Source: Candidatus Enterococcus willemsii (lineage in GTDB: Bacteria > Bacillota > Bacilli > Lactobacillales > Enterococcaceae). From it: a DNA stretch of 64,000 nucleotides. Shown piece after piece: positions 46,964 to 55,111 of this stretch (its first letter is position 1; the number at the start of each line of letters is the position of its first letter). The position numbers and the translations under genes were made by a program. The notes below the pieces were generated by a model. The model did not search any database and was not told the DNA's origin. It saw only the letters and a list, made by a program, of their open reading frames with translations. The DNA lies in contig NZ_MAEL01000010.1 in the NCBI RefSeq assembly GCF_009933335.1, positions 1-64,000 of the forward strand, written 5' to 3'.

Positions 46964-47197
46964 ATGGAGGTGTTTATTATCTATATTGTTGATCTAGTAA
47001 TTATTAAAGCAATGAGACTTGAGAAAGGGTATTCTCTCCAAAAAATGGTGAATCTTATGGGAATACTCGATAAGACAAAATATTATCGTCGAGAGAAGGG
47101 GGAGGTTCATTTTAGACCTGAGGAATTACTATTAGTAGCCAATGTCTTAGATGTGCCTTTGGAAAAGTTATTCACTCAAAAAAATTCAGAAGAATAG
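46964..47197 (+). CDS. Small HTH (Cro/C1-like) DNA-binding protein, start uncertain
   Basis: A 77-residue frame with a Cro/C1-type HTH (AMRLEKGYSLQKMVNLMGIL through ANVLDVPLEKLFTQ). The only good ribosome site, GGAGGTG at 46966-46972, lies inside the frame just after the first ATG. Translation may therefore begin later: ATG 47011 or a non-standard ATT near 46976. The HTH needs residues before 47011 to be complete. Divergent from the XRE gene and followed 59 bases later by an Mga-like gene. Confidence 0.6.
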   Translation: MEVFIIYIVDLVIIKAMRLEKGYSLQKMVNLMGILDKTKYYRREKGEVHFRPEELLLVANVLDVPLEKLFTQKNSEE

Positions 47198-47256
47198 AGA
47201 ATGGAAAAAAGTTTTGCTCTTTTTTTAGTATTTAATTATGACGGAGGTGGGAAATA

Positions 47257-48597
47257 ATGTTTGGTTTTCCTAAAAAAGTTCTCTTGCAACGTGAACTATT
47301 ACAATTTCTTGATAATCAAGAAACGTACACAACCAGTATACATATCGTAAATGTTTTGCCAATTCGGTCTAGGCAAACAATTTTAAAGTACATCAAAGAA
47401 CTACAAGAGACAATTGAACAGTTATATGACAAAGATAATTTATATTTGGAACTAAATAAACGTGATGGTGTTTTTTTACATCGTAAAAATGCGAATTTTC
47501 AAGCAGTGTTTGAACAAATTTATTCAGATACAATTACCTATCAAATTTATCGTCGCTTAATTTTGGAGCGATGTTTTTCAGTAGACGATTTTTGTGAGAA
47601 AGAACAAATTAGTTTTTCAAAGCTACGTCGAGATATCAAACAAATCAATGATTTTTTAATGCCTTACGAATTATTTATTTCAATTGGAAATACTGTGAAA
47701 ATCACGGGTGATGAAGCAATGATTCGTCTTATCTTCTTTTTATTTTTATATTATGTTCATCGTCAAGTTGTCCACATTTCTTGGATTGATATGACTAAAT
47801 ATATCAAACAAGCTCAAGAAAGCATGCAGCAACATGCGATTAATAATACCAAGTCACTCGTCAACAAAGTGGCTTTATGGATCTTTATCCATGAGCAAGC
47901 ACCAGATGAATTAGAGAATCTACACCTGCCTACAACAGATATTACAATTCAAGGAACCATTGAAGAACAGTTTACATTTACGGTGCTAGATATGCTAGAC
48001 TTATTAGATGGTATTCTACAAATCAAGCCACAAAAAGTAAAAGAGATTCAACCGTGGATAACAATGTTTGAAACTGATTTTCGACCATTGACGTTAGAAG
48101 AACAGCAACGTGTGTACCAACTTGCTTATAAAAAACAGCTACTCAAACAATGGCTACCCAATCAGGAACTCATCACAGCTATTTTTTCACCGACAAATGT
48201 TGCGGAATTGGTACCATTGTACCCGAAATTTGCTGCGCATTTGGCTCAGTTTTGGGATAGATGTCTGGCGAATTTTCCAGAATTCTCTGAACAAGTAGAT
48301 TATCATCAACTATTTTTATTTTGTTTACCTTTTGTACCAGAAAAAATGCTATTAAAGCCGATTAGGATTTGCTTGATTTCCCAATTACCAACTTATTATG
48401 TACAACAAATACAACAACAATTGACATATGCATTTCATCGTCAAGTAGAACTGGAATTTGTGGCAAAAGAAAGGGCAGAATTGTATGTTTTTACAGAAAG
48501 GTTTACACTTCCTCAAGAAAAGCCATCCGTACTAATTGATTCGCAATTATCAATACGAGATATGCAACAGCTGCAAGAGATATTGCAAGGCAAATAA
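47257..48597 (+). CDS. Mga-like transcriptional regulator
   Basis: A 446-residue regulator with the same layout as the protein at 21042. It has an N-terminal HTH, a second HTH around SFSKLRRDIKQIND (about residue 120), a PRD-like helical middle and an EIIB-like C-terminus ending IRDMQQLQEILQG. GGAGGTGG precedes the ATG by 9 bases. It may be co-transcribed with the small HTH gene. Targets unknown; such proteins usually act on adjacent surface-protein genes, and a lipoprotein gene follows. Confidence 0.76.
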   Translation: MFGFPKKVLLQRELLQFLDNQETYTTSIHIVNVLPIRSRQTILKYIKELQETIEQLYDKDNLYLELNKRDGVFLHRKNANFQAVFEQIYSDTITYQIYRRLILERCFSVDDFCEKEQISFSKLRRDIKQINDFLMPYELFISIGNTVKITGDEAMIRLIFFLFLYYVHRQVVHISWIDMTKYIKQAQESMQQHAINNTKSLVNKVALWIFIHEQAPDELENLHLPTTDITIQGTIEEQFTFTVLDMLDLLDGILQIKPQKVKEIQPWITMFETDFRPLTLEEQQRVYQLAYKKQLLKQWLPNQELITAIFSPTNVAELVPLYPKFAAHLAQFWDRCLANFPEFSEQVDYHQLFLFCLPFVPEKMLLKPIRICLISQLPTYYVQQIQQQLTYAFHRQVELEFVAKERAELYVFTERFTLPQEKPSVLIDSQLSIRDMQQLQEILQGK

Positions 48598-48677
48598 TTC
48601 TCATGTTCTCCTTTTTTATTCCAAATCATTTTGAAAAAGATTGTTTTATGATAAGGTGAGAATGGGGAGGGATATGC

Positions 48678-49076
48678 ATGAAATACTATCGAGTCGTGTT
48701 TTTAGTAGGGGCGTTGTTTTTAGCAGGATGCCAAGCGTCAACACCCAGTACCGAGAGTGTGTCAGAACATTCAGCTAGTTCTTACCAAGAAACACAAGCA
48801 ACATCAACAATTCAGGAAGAAATGGGCGAACAAGAGCCATCGACAGAGAATAAGAATGTGGTTGATCAAGGAATGGATGAAGCGACTTATTTATCCGAAC
48901 ATCTTCCTTTGGAGGAATTAGATTCCATAACGCTTACCGATAATCGAAATAAACGCGTGTTATTATTTAGTGATGACTCTGGTGAACGTTATAAAAGTAT
49001 CTACCTAAAGCAAAAACGCTGGTTGAAAATTGTCTCTTTGACAGATGATGAACTCATCTTTAATCAAGAAATTTAG
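48678..49076 (+). CDS. Small lipoprotein of unknown function
   Basis: A 132-residue lipoprotein with signal MKYYRVVFLVGALFLAGC (lipidated Cys at residue 18). A Ser/Thr/Glu/Gln-rich disordered tether to about residue 60 follows, then a small C-terminal domain (LDSITLTDNRNKRVLLFSDD). GGGAGG precedes the ATG. It follows the Mga-like regulator and could be a target of it. No family recognised. Confidence 0.7.
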   Translation: MKYYRVVFLVGALFLAGCQASTPSTESVSEHSASSYQETQATSTIQEEMGEQEPSTENKNVVDQGMDEATYLSEHLPLEELDSITLTDNRNKRVLLFSDDSGERYKSIYLKQKRWLKIVSLTDDELIFNQEI

Positions 49077-49111
49077 GTGAGAACGAACAAGGAGTATGAC
49101 ATCCATATGAA

Positions 49112-49157
49112 AAATCCGAGTGCTAGGGCAAGAGATCCTTTGTTACTTGGATTTTTT
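49112..49157 (+). terminator. Terminator after the small lipoprotein gene
   Basis: AAATCCGAGT pairs with ACTTGGATTT (one G-T pair) and TTT follows. It overlaps a 29-codon frame starting at 49108, which is therefore not called a gene. Confidence 0.75.
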
Positions 49158-49374
49158 CTATTGTGCTATTTATTAATAATTAACGTAGACAGCTGAATCA
49201 ACAACGATATGAACCAAAAATTGCGAAAATGCTGACTTGGAGTCAAGGACTAAAAAGATGTATGATATGAGGATGAGTTCATTTGTATCTAATCATATAC
49301 ACCTAAAAGTAGGAAGAAAGATGTAATGAGAATTTAGAACAATTACTTAGAGTGTAAAAATGGGGGATGGTGCT

Positions 49375-49506
49375 ATGCGACTTAAACTACATATCAATCA
49401 CAGTCTGTTAGCGCAAGAAAATATTGAAGTAAAAGCGAGAGTTAATCTGAATACTGGAGAAGTCACTTTTTTTATTGAGGAAGATGATTTGAAGAAATCA
49501 CAATAG
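49375..49506 (+). CDS. Possible 43-residue protein
   Basis: ATG 49375, eight bases after GGGGGA, opens a 43-codon frame (MRLKLHINHSLLAQENIEVK followed by about 20 residues to DDLKKSQ) with alternating charged and hydrophobic residues like a small beta protein. No family recognised. Coding is supported only by the ribosome site and composition. Confidence 0.4.
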   Translation: MRLKLHINHSLLAQENIEVKARVNLNTGEVTFFIEEDDLKKSQ

Positions 49507-49597
49507 GACGTTAAAGGTTAGTATAGGAAAGTAGATTGTTGTTAGATACATGGGTTAATGTGTGCAGTATTTTTATTTAATAAAGAAAGGAGTAGTT

Positions 49598-50182
49598 ATG
49601 AAATTATATTTTGTTAGGCATGGTCATACAGAATGGAATGAAAGCAATAGAATTCAAGGTAGTCAAGATGTTGACTTATCCAAAAAAGGTATATTACAAG
49701 CTAAAAAATTAGCGAATAAACTACAAAAAAAGCAACTAACTATTTCAAAAATATATTCTAGTCCACAAAAAAGAGCAATTCAAACAGCGAAAAGTATTTC
49801 TAATAAATTAGCAATTTCTACAGTAGTAAAAGAAGGGTTACAAGAAATTAATTTAGGATTATGGGAAGGGTTAACATGGAAAGAAGTACAAGAAGACTAT
49901 GCATCTGAGTTTAACGTCTGGTTCCATAATCGAAGATACCAAATTGCCCCTGAAGGAGAATCTTACCAACAATTAATGGTAAGGGTTATGTCTGTCCTTG
50001 AAGAAATAATAGACCAGAACCAAGAAGATGTTCTTATCGTTACACACAGTGCAGTTATTATGTGTTTACAATGTCTGGTTCATCAGAAAGCTTTCGAACA
50101 GATGGACCACTACCGAGTAAAAAATACAGAAGTAATTGAATTCGATGACTGTACACTACACCTTCTGAAATCATTGATATAA
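49598..50182 (+). CDS. Histidine phosphatase family protein (phosphoglycerate mutase-like)
   Basis: A 194-residue cofactor-dependent phosphatase of the PGM/CobC superfamily. It has the catalytic RHG motif in YFVRHGHTEWNE (His near residue 8), SSPQKRAIQTA, and the second His in IVTHSAVI. Length suggests a small-molecule phosphatase rather than a glycolytic mutase. ATG 49598 follows AAAGGAG by seven bases; a frame start 36 bases earlier lacks a site. Substrate unknown. Confidence 0.85.
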   Translation: MKLYFVRHGHTEWNESNRIQGSQDVDLSKKGILQAKKLANKLQKKQLTISKIYSSPQKRAIQTAKSISNKLAISTVVKEGLQEINLGLWEGLTWKEVQEDYASEFNVWFHNRRYQIAPEGESYQQLMVRVMSVLEEIIDQNQEDVLIVTHSAVIMCLQCLVHQKAFEQMDHYRVKNTEVIEFDDCTLHLLKSLI

Positions 50183-50187
50183 TTCAC

Positions 50188-50268
50188 TAAAAAATAGCCC
50201 GCTAGTAGGGGCTAGCGGGCAAAGGAGTTAAAAATGAAAAAGTGTTAGTTAGGGTTGTTTGTTGGTAT
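50188..50268 (-). ncRNA. Candidate small RNA 1 (csRNA-like antisense-to-SD RNA)
   Basis: Predicted transcript of about 80 nt. Upstream on the minus strand are GTCACA-N5-TTCACA (50306-50290), nine bases, then TATAGT (50280-50275). The body carries an unpaired stretch complementary to AAAGGAG...AUG AAAAAGUG (50221-50244). The end is a 9-bp GC-rich stem (50197-50205 with 50212-50220, six-base loop) followed by T-run. Third of three tandem copies in the direction of transcription. Confidence 0.65.
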
Positions 50269-50344
50269 GTTTATACTATAAAGCTTAAATGTGAATACTT
50301 TGTGACGAAAAACTTTCATTTTGTTTAAAAAAATAAAAAATAAA

Positions 50345-50433
50345 AAAACAAAAAGAACCCGTCAGTAGGGGCTGACGGGCAGGGTAAGGAGTTAAAAATG
50401 AAAAAGTGTTAGTTAGGGTTGTTTTGTTGGTAT
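50345..50433 (-). ncRNA. Candidate small RNA 2 (csRNA-like antisense-to-SD RNA)
   Basis: Same design as its neighbours: GTCACA-N5-TTCACA (50471-50455), nine bases, TATAGT (50445-50440), a conserved body complementary to AAGGAGUUAAAAAUGAAAAA (50386-50405), and a terminator stem (50358-50365 with 50372-50379) followed by a T-rich tail. The stem sequence differs from copies 1 and 3 but stays fully paired. Confidence 0.65.
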
Positions 50434-50499
50434 GCTTATACTATAAAGCTCAAATGTGAATACTTTGTGACAAAAATCTTTTATTTTCTTAAATAAAAT

Positions 50500-50588
50500 A
50501 AAAAACAAAAAAAGAGCCTGCCAGTTGGGTGGCTGGCAGGCAAGGAGTTAAAAATGAAAAAAAGTTAGTTAGGGTTGTTTGTTGGTAT
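50500..50588 (-). ncRNA. Candidate small RNA 3 (csRNA-like antisense-to-SD RNA)
   Basis: The copy nearest the copB end. ATCACA-N5-TTCACA (50626-50610), nine bases, TATAGT (50600-50595), conserved body, and a 9-bp terminator stem (50516-50524 with 50533-50541, eight-base loop) followed by T-runs. Its antisense stretch differs slightly from the other two (three more T in place of CAC), so its target preference may differ. Confidence 0.65.
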
Positions 50589-50666
50589 ACATATACTATA
50601 AAACTAAATTGTGAATACTTTGTGATGAAAAACTTTTAAAGTTATTAAGATTCTATTATTCACAAG

Positions 50667-52754
50667 TTATTTTGTGATTTTTAATGTGAGGGCATTTAAA
50701 GCTACAATTACCGTACTTAATGACATTAAGATTGCGCCGACTGCTGGGCTTAATAAGATACCAATTGGTGCTAAAATACCAGCTGCTAATGGAATTGCGA
50801 CAATGTTATACCCTGCTCCCCACCAAAGATTTTGAATCATTTTTTTTCGGGTTTGTTTGGATAAATCTAGGAAGCGAAGAATATCTTCAGGATTGCTGTT
50901 TGTTAAGACGACATCGGCAGAGTCAATGGCGACATCTGTTCCAGCGCCAATGGCAACACCAATGGTAGCTCTCGCTAAACTTGGCGCATCGTTAATGCCA
51001 TCACCCACCATCATGACACGTTTGCCTTTTTGAAGCCATTCGCTGACGATTCGTTCTTTATCTTCGGGCAGTAAACCAGCGTAATAGTTTGCCATACCTA
51101 AATAATTTGCGACATTTTTAGCGGCTTCCTCATTGTCTCCAGTCAACATGACAGGTTCGATTCCTCGTTCTTGTAATTGGGCAATAAATTGAGTTGCTTC
51201 CGGTTTTACCTGATCTCCCAAAGCAATTAAGGCAATTAATTGGTCGTCAATTAATAAGTAACTAATCGTGTTCCCTTGTTCTTGATAGGATTGAATGAGT
51301 TGTGTGTCAATGGGTTTTCCTAAACGACGGACTTCTTTTTCGTTTACGATTTTAACTGTTTTATGATTGACGGTGCCAACAAGACCGACCCCTGAGATGT
51401 TACTTGTGTTTTCTGAGGAGTAAGGCGTGATTTGTTCGGCTTTGAGATAATTCATAATCCCTGTGGCAATCGGATGATTGGCAGAAGTTTCTAAGGCACC
51501 GATGAATTTTAAAGCATCTTCTTTGGAATAGGTACTATCGATAACCTCTACACCTGTGACAGAAAATGTGCCTTGGGTTAATGTCCCTGTTTTGTCTAAT
51601 AAAATCATATCAATGTCATGAGTATTTTCGAGTGCATTACGGTTTTTTAACAATAAGCCATTTTTAGCAGCAATCGAAGTGGAGCGAGCAACCACTAACG
51701 GAATGGCTAAACCTAAAGCATGTGGACAAGCAATGATGAAGACGGTAACCATGCGTTCAAGTGAAGTTGGAAAGTCATCAACGATTAGCCATACAGAGAA
51801 GGTAATAAGTCCAGCGATTAAGGCAATATAGAAAAGCCATTTAGCGACTTTATCAGATAAGGCTTCCAAGCGAGATTTTTCGCTTTGTGCTTTACGCACC
51901 ATCTCCATGACTTTGGCTAAATAACCACTTTCGCCTGTACCAGTTACTTTAATTTGTAAGGTCCCATCACCATTGACAGAACCACCGATGACTGTGTCAC
52001 CTACTTCTTTTTTGACACCACGGGACTCACCAGTAACAGCGGACTCGTCGATAATGGACGAACCTTGCTCAATAATCCCGTCAGTTGGCATTTTATCGCC
52101 AGCACGTACGCGTAAACGGTCTCCTGCATGGATCTCTTGTAAAGGAAGGGTTTCTTCGCGTCCGTCAGAATGGATGCGTGTGACTTCATCGGGTAAAAGT
52201 TCGGCTAATTTCTGCAAGGCATCACTCGCATTTGAAATAGCATTCATCTCAATCCAGTGACCTAGTAACATAATGACAATTAAAGTCGCTAATTCCCAGA
52301 AGAAATCCATAACATGTTGATGCAAGAACTGATTCGCAATAAAAGAATATACACTGTATACATAAGAAACGGAAATCCCCATGGCAATCAACGTCATCAT
52401 AGCGGGATTTTTTTGTTTTAGTTCCATTTTAGCACCACTTAAAAATGGTTGCCCACCATAGAAAAAGAGAATGGTGGCTAAAACAAGAACGACCCAATCT
52501 GAACCAACGAATGTAAATTGAAACGGCAATTCCATGCCCATCATTGGAGAAAGCAGAATAATTGGAATGGCTAAAATGAGTGACAACCAAAATTTTTGCT
52601 TGAAATTTCCCATATGCATCGAGTGATCCATGCCACCCATGTCGTGTTGATGCATTGAATGATCCATTTCATTGTGATGGTTATGCATGTCGTGCTGAGA
52701 CATTTTGTGTTCTTCGTGATGGTGCATGTGTTCATGATCTGTCTGTTTATTCAT
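50667..52754 (-). CDS. copB: Copper-translocating P-type ATPase CopB
   Basis: A 695-residue P1B ATPase exporting Cu+/Ag+ from the cytosol. The first 50 residues are a His/Met-rich metal-binding tail. The TGES actuator motif comes next, then the CopB-class membrane motif CPH (IIACPHALGLAI) in place of CPC. DKTGTLT, ANHPIATG and GDGINDAPS complete the catalytic core. Eight membrane helices are expected. AGGAGG precedes the ATG. A cop box upstream predicts CopY control, but copY, copA and copZ are not adjacent. Confidence 0.93.
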   Translation of the reverse strand: MNKQTDHEHMHHHEEHKMSQHDMHNHHNEMDHSMHQHDMGGMDHSMHMGNFKQKFWLSLILAIPIILLSPMMGMELPFQFTFVGSDWVVLVLATILFFYGGQPFLSGAKMELKQKNPAMMTLIAMGISVSYVYSVYSFIANQFLHQHVMDFFWELATLIVIMLLGHWIEMNAISNASDALQKLAELLPDEVTRIHSDGREETLPLQEIHAGDRLRVRAGDKMPTDGIIEQGSSIIDESAVTGESRGVKKEVGDTVIGGSVNGDGTLQIKVTGTGESGYLAKVMEMVRKAQSEKSRLEALSDKVAKWLFYIALIAGLITFSVWLIVDDFPTSLERMVTVFIIACPHALGLAIPLVVARSTSIAAKNGLLLKNRNALENTHDIDMILLDKTGTLTQGTFSVTGVEVIDSTYSKEDALKFIGALETSANHPIATGIMNYLKAEQITPYSSENTSNISGVGLVGTVNHKTVKIVNEKEVRRLGKPIDTQLIQSYQEQGNTISYLLIDDQLIALIALGDQVKPEATQFIAQLQERGIEPVMLTGDNEEAAKNVANYLGMANYYAGLLPEDKERIVSEWLQKGKRVMMVGDGINDAPSLARATIGVAIGAGTDVAIDSADVVLTNSNPEDILRFLDLSKQTRKKMIQNLWWGAGYNIVAIPLAAGILAPIGILLSPAVGAILMSLSTVIVALNALTLKITK

Positions 52755-52772
52755 CGAAAATCCTCCTTTGTT

Positions 52773-52782
52773 TACAAATGTA
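52773..52782. promoter_or_regulatory. cop box (CopY operator) of copB
   Basis: TACAAATGTA fits the CopY consensus TACANNTGTA exactly. It lies about 10-20 bases downstream of the predicted copB transcription start, where binding would block transcription. Confidence 0.75.
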
Positions 52783-52798
52783 ATTATTATCTATTTTT

Positions 52799-52827
52799 AG
52801 TTTACGCGTATCGTTTTTTATTGTCAA
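52799..52827 (-). promoter_or_regulatory. Promoter of copB
   Basis: On the minus strand a perfect TTGACA -35 and TAAACT -10 are separated by 17 bases, followed by the cop box. Confidence 0.7.
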
Positions 52828-52841
52828 ATAATAGCCATTAA

Positions 52842-52875
52842 TAAAAAAAGTTGGTTCCTAAATAGGAACCAACCA
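52842..52875 (-). terminator. Terminator of brnQ
   Basis: GTTGGTTCC pairs with GGAACCAAC around a six-base loop and seven T follow on the minus strand. Confidence 0.88.
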
Positions 52876-52881
52876 GAAAAG

Positions 52882-54228
52882 TTAATTTGATTTTGGACGT
52901 AAAAAATGCCAAAGCATGCCAATGATAAATCCGATACATGCAGGTAACACCCATCCCATCCCAATTGAAAAGAAGGGCAGGAATTTTTCTCCTAAGTGAA
53001 TGAGGCTTTGAGCAAAACCTGTTTCCGAAAGAAAAGCTGGACTTGCTTTTAAGCCATCAATAATTGAGGCAATTAAAGTGAAATAAGTAGTGACTTGATA
53101 AACACGTGAATCATGTTTGAAAAGTGGACCGATAATAGCCAATAGAATAAGTGTCATTGCCAAAGGATATAAAAACATCAAGACTGGGAATGAAAATTCA
53201 ATAATTTTAGTCAAACCTACATTGGCAAAAAGACAAGCCATGCCACTAACAAGTGTTGCAAAAAAGAGATACGAACGTTTAGGGAATAATTCAATAAATG
53301 TTTCAGAAAAAGCGGAAATCAAGCCAATCCCAGTTTTTAAACAAGCAACAATGACAATAAGTGCTAAACCAATACTACCAATGGTTCCCAAGTAGTGATT
53401 AGCGATTTCTGCTAAGGCAATCCCACCATTTTCGCTGAGTGGGAAGGTACCGATACTCATTGTTCCCATATATGCTAGTAGGCTGTAAATAATACCCATT
53501 AAAACAATACTGACCGCACCTGATTTAATCGTATCAACGGCAATCGTTGCAGGTTTTGTTACCCCACGATGGCGGATAGTTGTCACAATGATAATACCGA
53601 AGGCTAATGAAGCTAAGGCATCTAAGGTATTGTAGCCTTCAACAAATCCTTTGAAGAAAGCACTGGTTGCATACGTTGGTTGGACAGTAGCTGTCGATAC
53701 CGCACCCATTGGACGAGTAAATGCTAGTAGTAACAAAATACCTAGCAATACTAAGAACAAAGGATTTAAAAATTTGCCAACATAATCTAATAATTTGGAT
53801 GGTTTACGCGCAAACCACCAAGCAGTAAAGAAGAATAATAAACTAAAAATAGCTAGAAATAATGTGTGCTGTGTTTCGGGAAGAAATGGCGCTAAACCAA
53901 TTTCAAAAGAAGTGGTCGCCAAACGTGGTAAAGCAAAAAATGGCCCAATCACTAAATAAAGTAAAATCGTAAAAATAAAGGCATAACGTTTGTTAATTTT
54001 TGAAGCAAGGTCAAACAAACCATTGCTTTGCGAAGTGCCAATCGCAATCACACCTAAAAATGGTAAACCAATTCCAGTTACTAAAAAACCTAAATTTGCC
54101 CAAAAAACAGCCGAGCCAGCTTCTTGTCCCATATGCACAGGGAAGATAAGATTTCCTGCACCAAAAAATAGTCCGAATAACATGGAGCCAATGTACAGAT
54201 AATCTTTAACAGATAATTTTTTTTCCAT
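52882..54228 (-). CDS. brnQ: Branched-chain amino acid carrier BrnQ
   Basis: A 448-residue LIVCS-family sodium symporter for leucine, isoleucine and valine with about 12 membrane helices. The family start is clear: [20 protein letters not shown], then [16 protein letters not shown] 54228 is preceded by AGAGAG; the frame runs 14 codons further upstream without a ribosome site. Monocistronic. No T-box or riboswitch seen in its short leader. Confidence 0.92.
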   Translation of the reverse strand: MEKKLSVKDYLYIGSMLFGLFFGAGNLIFPVHMGQEAGSAVFWANLGFLVTGIGLPFLGVIAIGTSQSNGLFDLASKINKRYAFIFTILLYLVIGPFFALPRLATTSFEIGLAPFLPETQHTLFLAIFSLLFFFTAWWFARKPSKLLDYVGKFLNPLFLVLLGILLLLAFTRPMGAVSTATVQPTYATSAFFKGFVEGYNTLDALASLAFGIIIVTTIRHRGVTKPATIAVDTIKSGAVSIVLMGIIYSLLAYMGTMSIGTFPLSENGGIALAEIANHYLGTIGSIGLALIVIVACLKTGIGLISAFSETFIELFPKRSYLFFATLVSGMACLFANVGLTKIIEFSFPVLMFLYPLAMTLILLAIIGPLFKHDSRVYQVTTYFTLIASIIDGLKASPAFLSETGFAQSLIHLGEKFLPFFSIGMGWVLPACIGFIIGMLWHFLRPKSN

Positions 54229-54325
54229 ATGAATCTCTCTTTCTAAAAATTGCTGTACCAAACGTATCAAACTATGAAAAAAATAGCAATTCCTATCCGA
54301 TTTTTTTCAGTAAATCCTTAGGAAA

Positions 54326-54358
54326 CAAAAAAACGCCACCCTCAAATGAGCGTGACGA
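54326..54358 (-). terminator. Terminator of the amino acid ABC operon
   Basis: On the minus strand CGTCACGCTC pairs with GAGGGTGGCG (one mismatch, one G-T) and seven T follow. Confidence 0.75.
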
Positions 54359-54364
54359 AACGTT

Positions 54365-55099
54365 TTATTTTAAGACACGACGTAAAAATTCTTTGGTACG
54401 TGTTTCTTTTGGATGAACAAAAATATCTTCAGGTGTGCCTTCTTCAGCAATTACACCTTTATCCATGAAGATTACACGGTCAGAAACTTCTCTGGCAAAA
54501 TCCATTTCATGTGTCACAATAACCATTGTTAAGCCTGTTTCCGCCAGATTTTTCATTGTTTTTAATACTTCCCCGACCATTTCTGGATCAAGTGCGGATG
54601 TCGGTTCATCAAAGAGCATGACATCGGGATTCATTGACAATGCACGAGCAATCGCAACACGTTGCTTTTGTCCACCTGATAATTGAGCAGGTTTCGCTGA
54701 AACGAAGCGATCCATGCCGACTTTTTTCAAGTTTTCAATCGCAATTTGTTTTGCTTCTTCACGATTGCGTTTTAAGACGGTTAATTGTCCAGATAGGCAA
54801 TTTTCTAGCACATTCATATTGTTAAATAGGTTAAATGATTGAAAAACCATTCCTAAATGTGTACGGTATTTTGGCAAGTTGTAGCCCTTTTCTAAGACAT
54901 TTTCACCTTTGTATAAAATCGCACCACTGGTTGGTTTTTCTAATAAGTTGATACAGCGAAGTAACGTTGATTTTCCTGAACCAGAAGAACCGATAATCGT
55001 TAGCACTTCACCTTTATTGACCGTCGCATTAATGTCTTTTAAGACTTCATTCGAGCCAAAACTTTTTTTCAAATGACTAATTTCGATGATTGATGACAT
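54365..55099 (-). CDS. Polar amino acid ABC transporter ATPase (probable lysine uptake)
   Basis: A 244-residue GlnQ-type ATPase with Walker [10 protein letters not shown], signature LSGGQKQR, Walker [13 protein letters not shown] and the switch His in [18 protein letters not shown] precedes the ATG, 12 bases after the receptor-permease gene. The lysine riboswitch ahead of the operon makes lysine the likely substrate, although the family also moves glutamine and arginine. Confidence 0.88.
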   Translation of the reverse strand: MSSIIEISHLKKSFGSNEVLKDINATVNKGEVLTIIGSSGSGKSTLLRCINLLEKPTSGAILYKGENVLEKGYNLPKYRTHLGMVFQSFNLFNNMNVLENCLSGQLTVLKRNREEAKQIAIENLKKVGMDRFVSAKPAQLSGGQKQRVAIARALSMNPDVMLFDEPTSALDPEMVGEVLKTMKNLAETGLTMVIVTHEMDFAREVSDRVIFMDKGVIAEEGTPEDIFVHPKETRTKEFLRRVLK

Positions 55100-55111
55100 A
55101 GTTGTTCCTCC

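Larger units (their letters stand above)
50187..50626 (-). repeat. Three tandem ~160-bp repeat units carrying the small RNA genes
   Basis: Units are spaced 165 and 155 bp apart (measured at the -10 boxes). About 85 bp in each, from the Shine-Dalgarno complement to the operator, are nearly identical; the A/T-rich linkers have drifted. They fill the gap between the phosphatase gene and the 3' end of copB. Confidence 0.9.

Noticed and set aside
49108-49197. 29-codon hydrophobic frame after the small lipoprotein gene
   Set aside because: It coincides with an intrinsic terminator hairpin and T-run.
50234-50248. Tiny plus-strand reading frames 'ATG AAA AAG TGT TAG' with perfect ribosome sites, repeated three times
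   Set aside because: The terminator T-runs, the -10 boxes with operators and the stem logic all fit minus-strand transcription; the frames are the complement of the antisense stretch. A leader-peptide reading remains a minor alternative.
50187-50626. Tandem repeats as a CRISPR array or mobile element
   Set aside because: Units are about 160 bp with conserved promoters and terminators, no short identical repeats with unique spacers, no terminal inverted repeats and no transposase.
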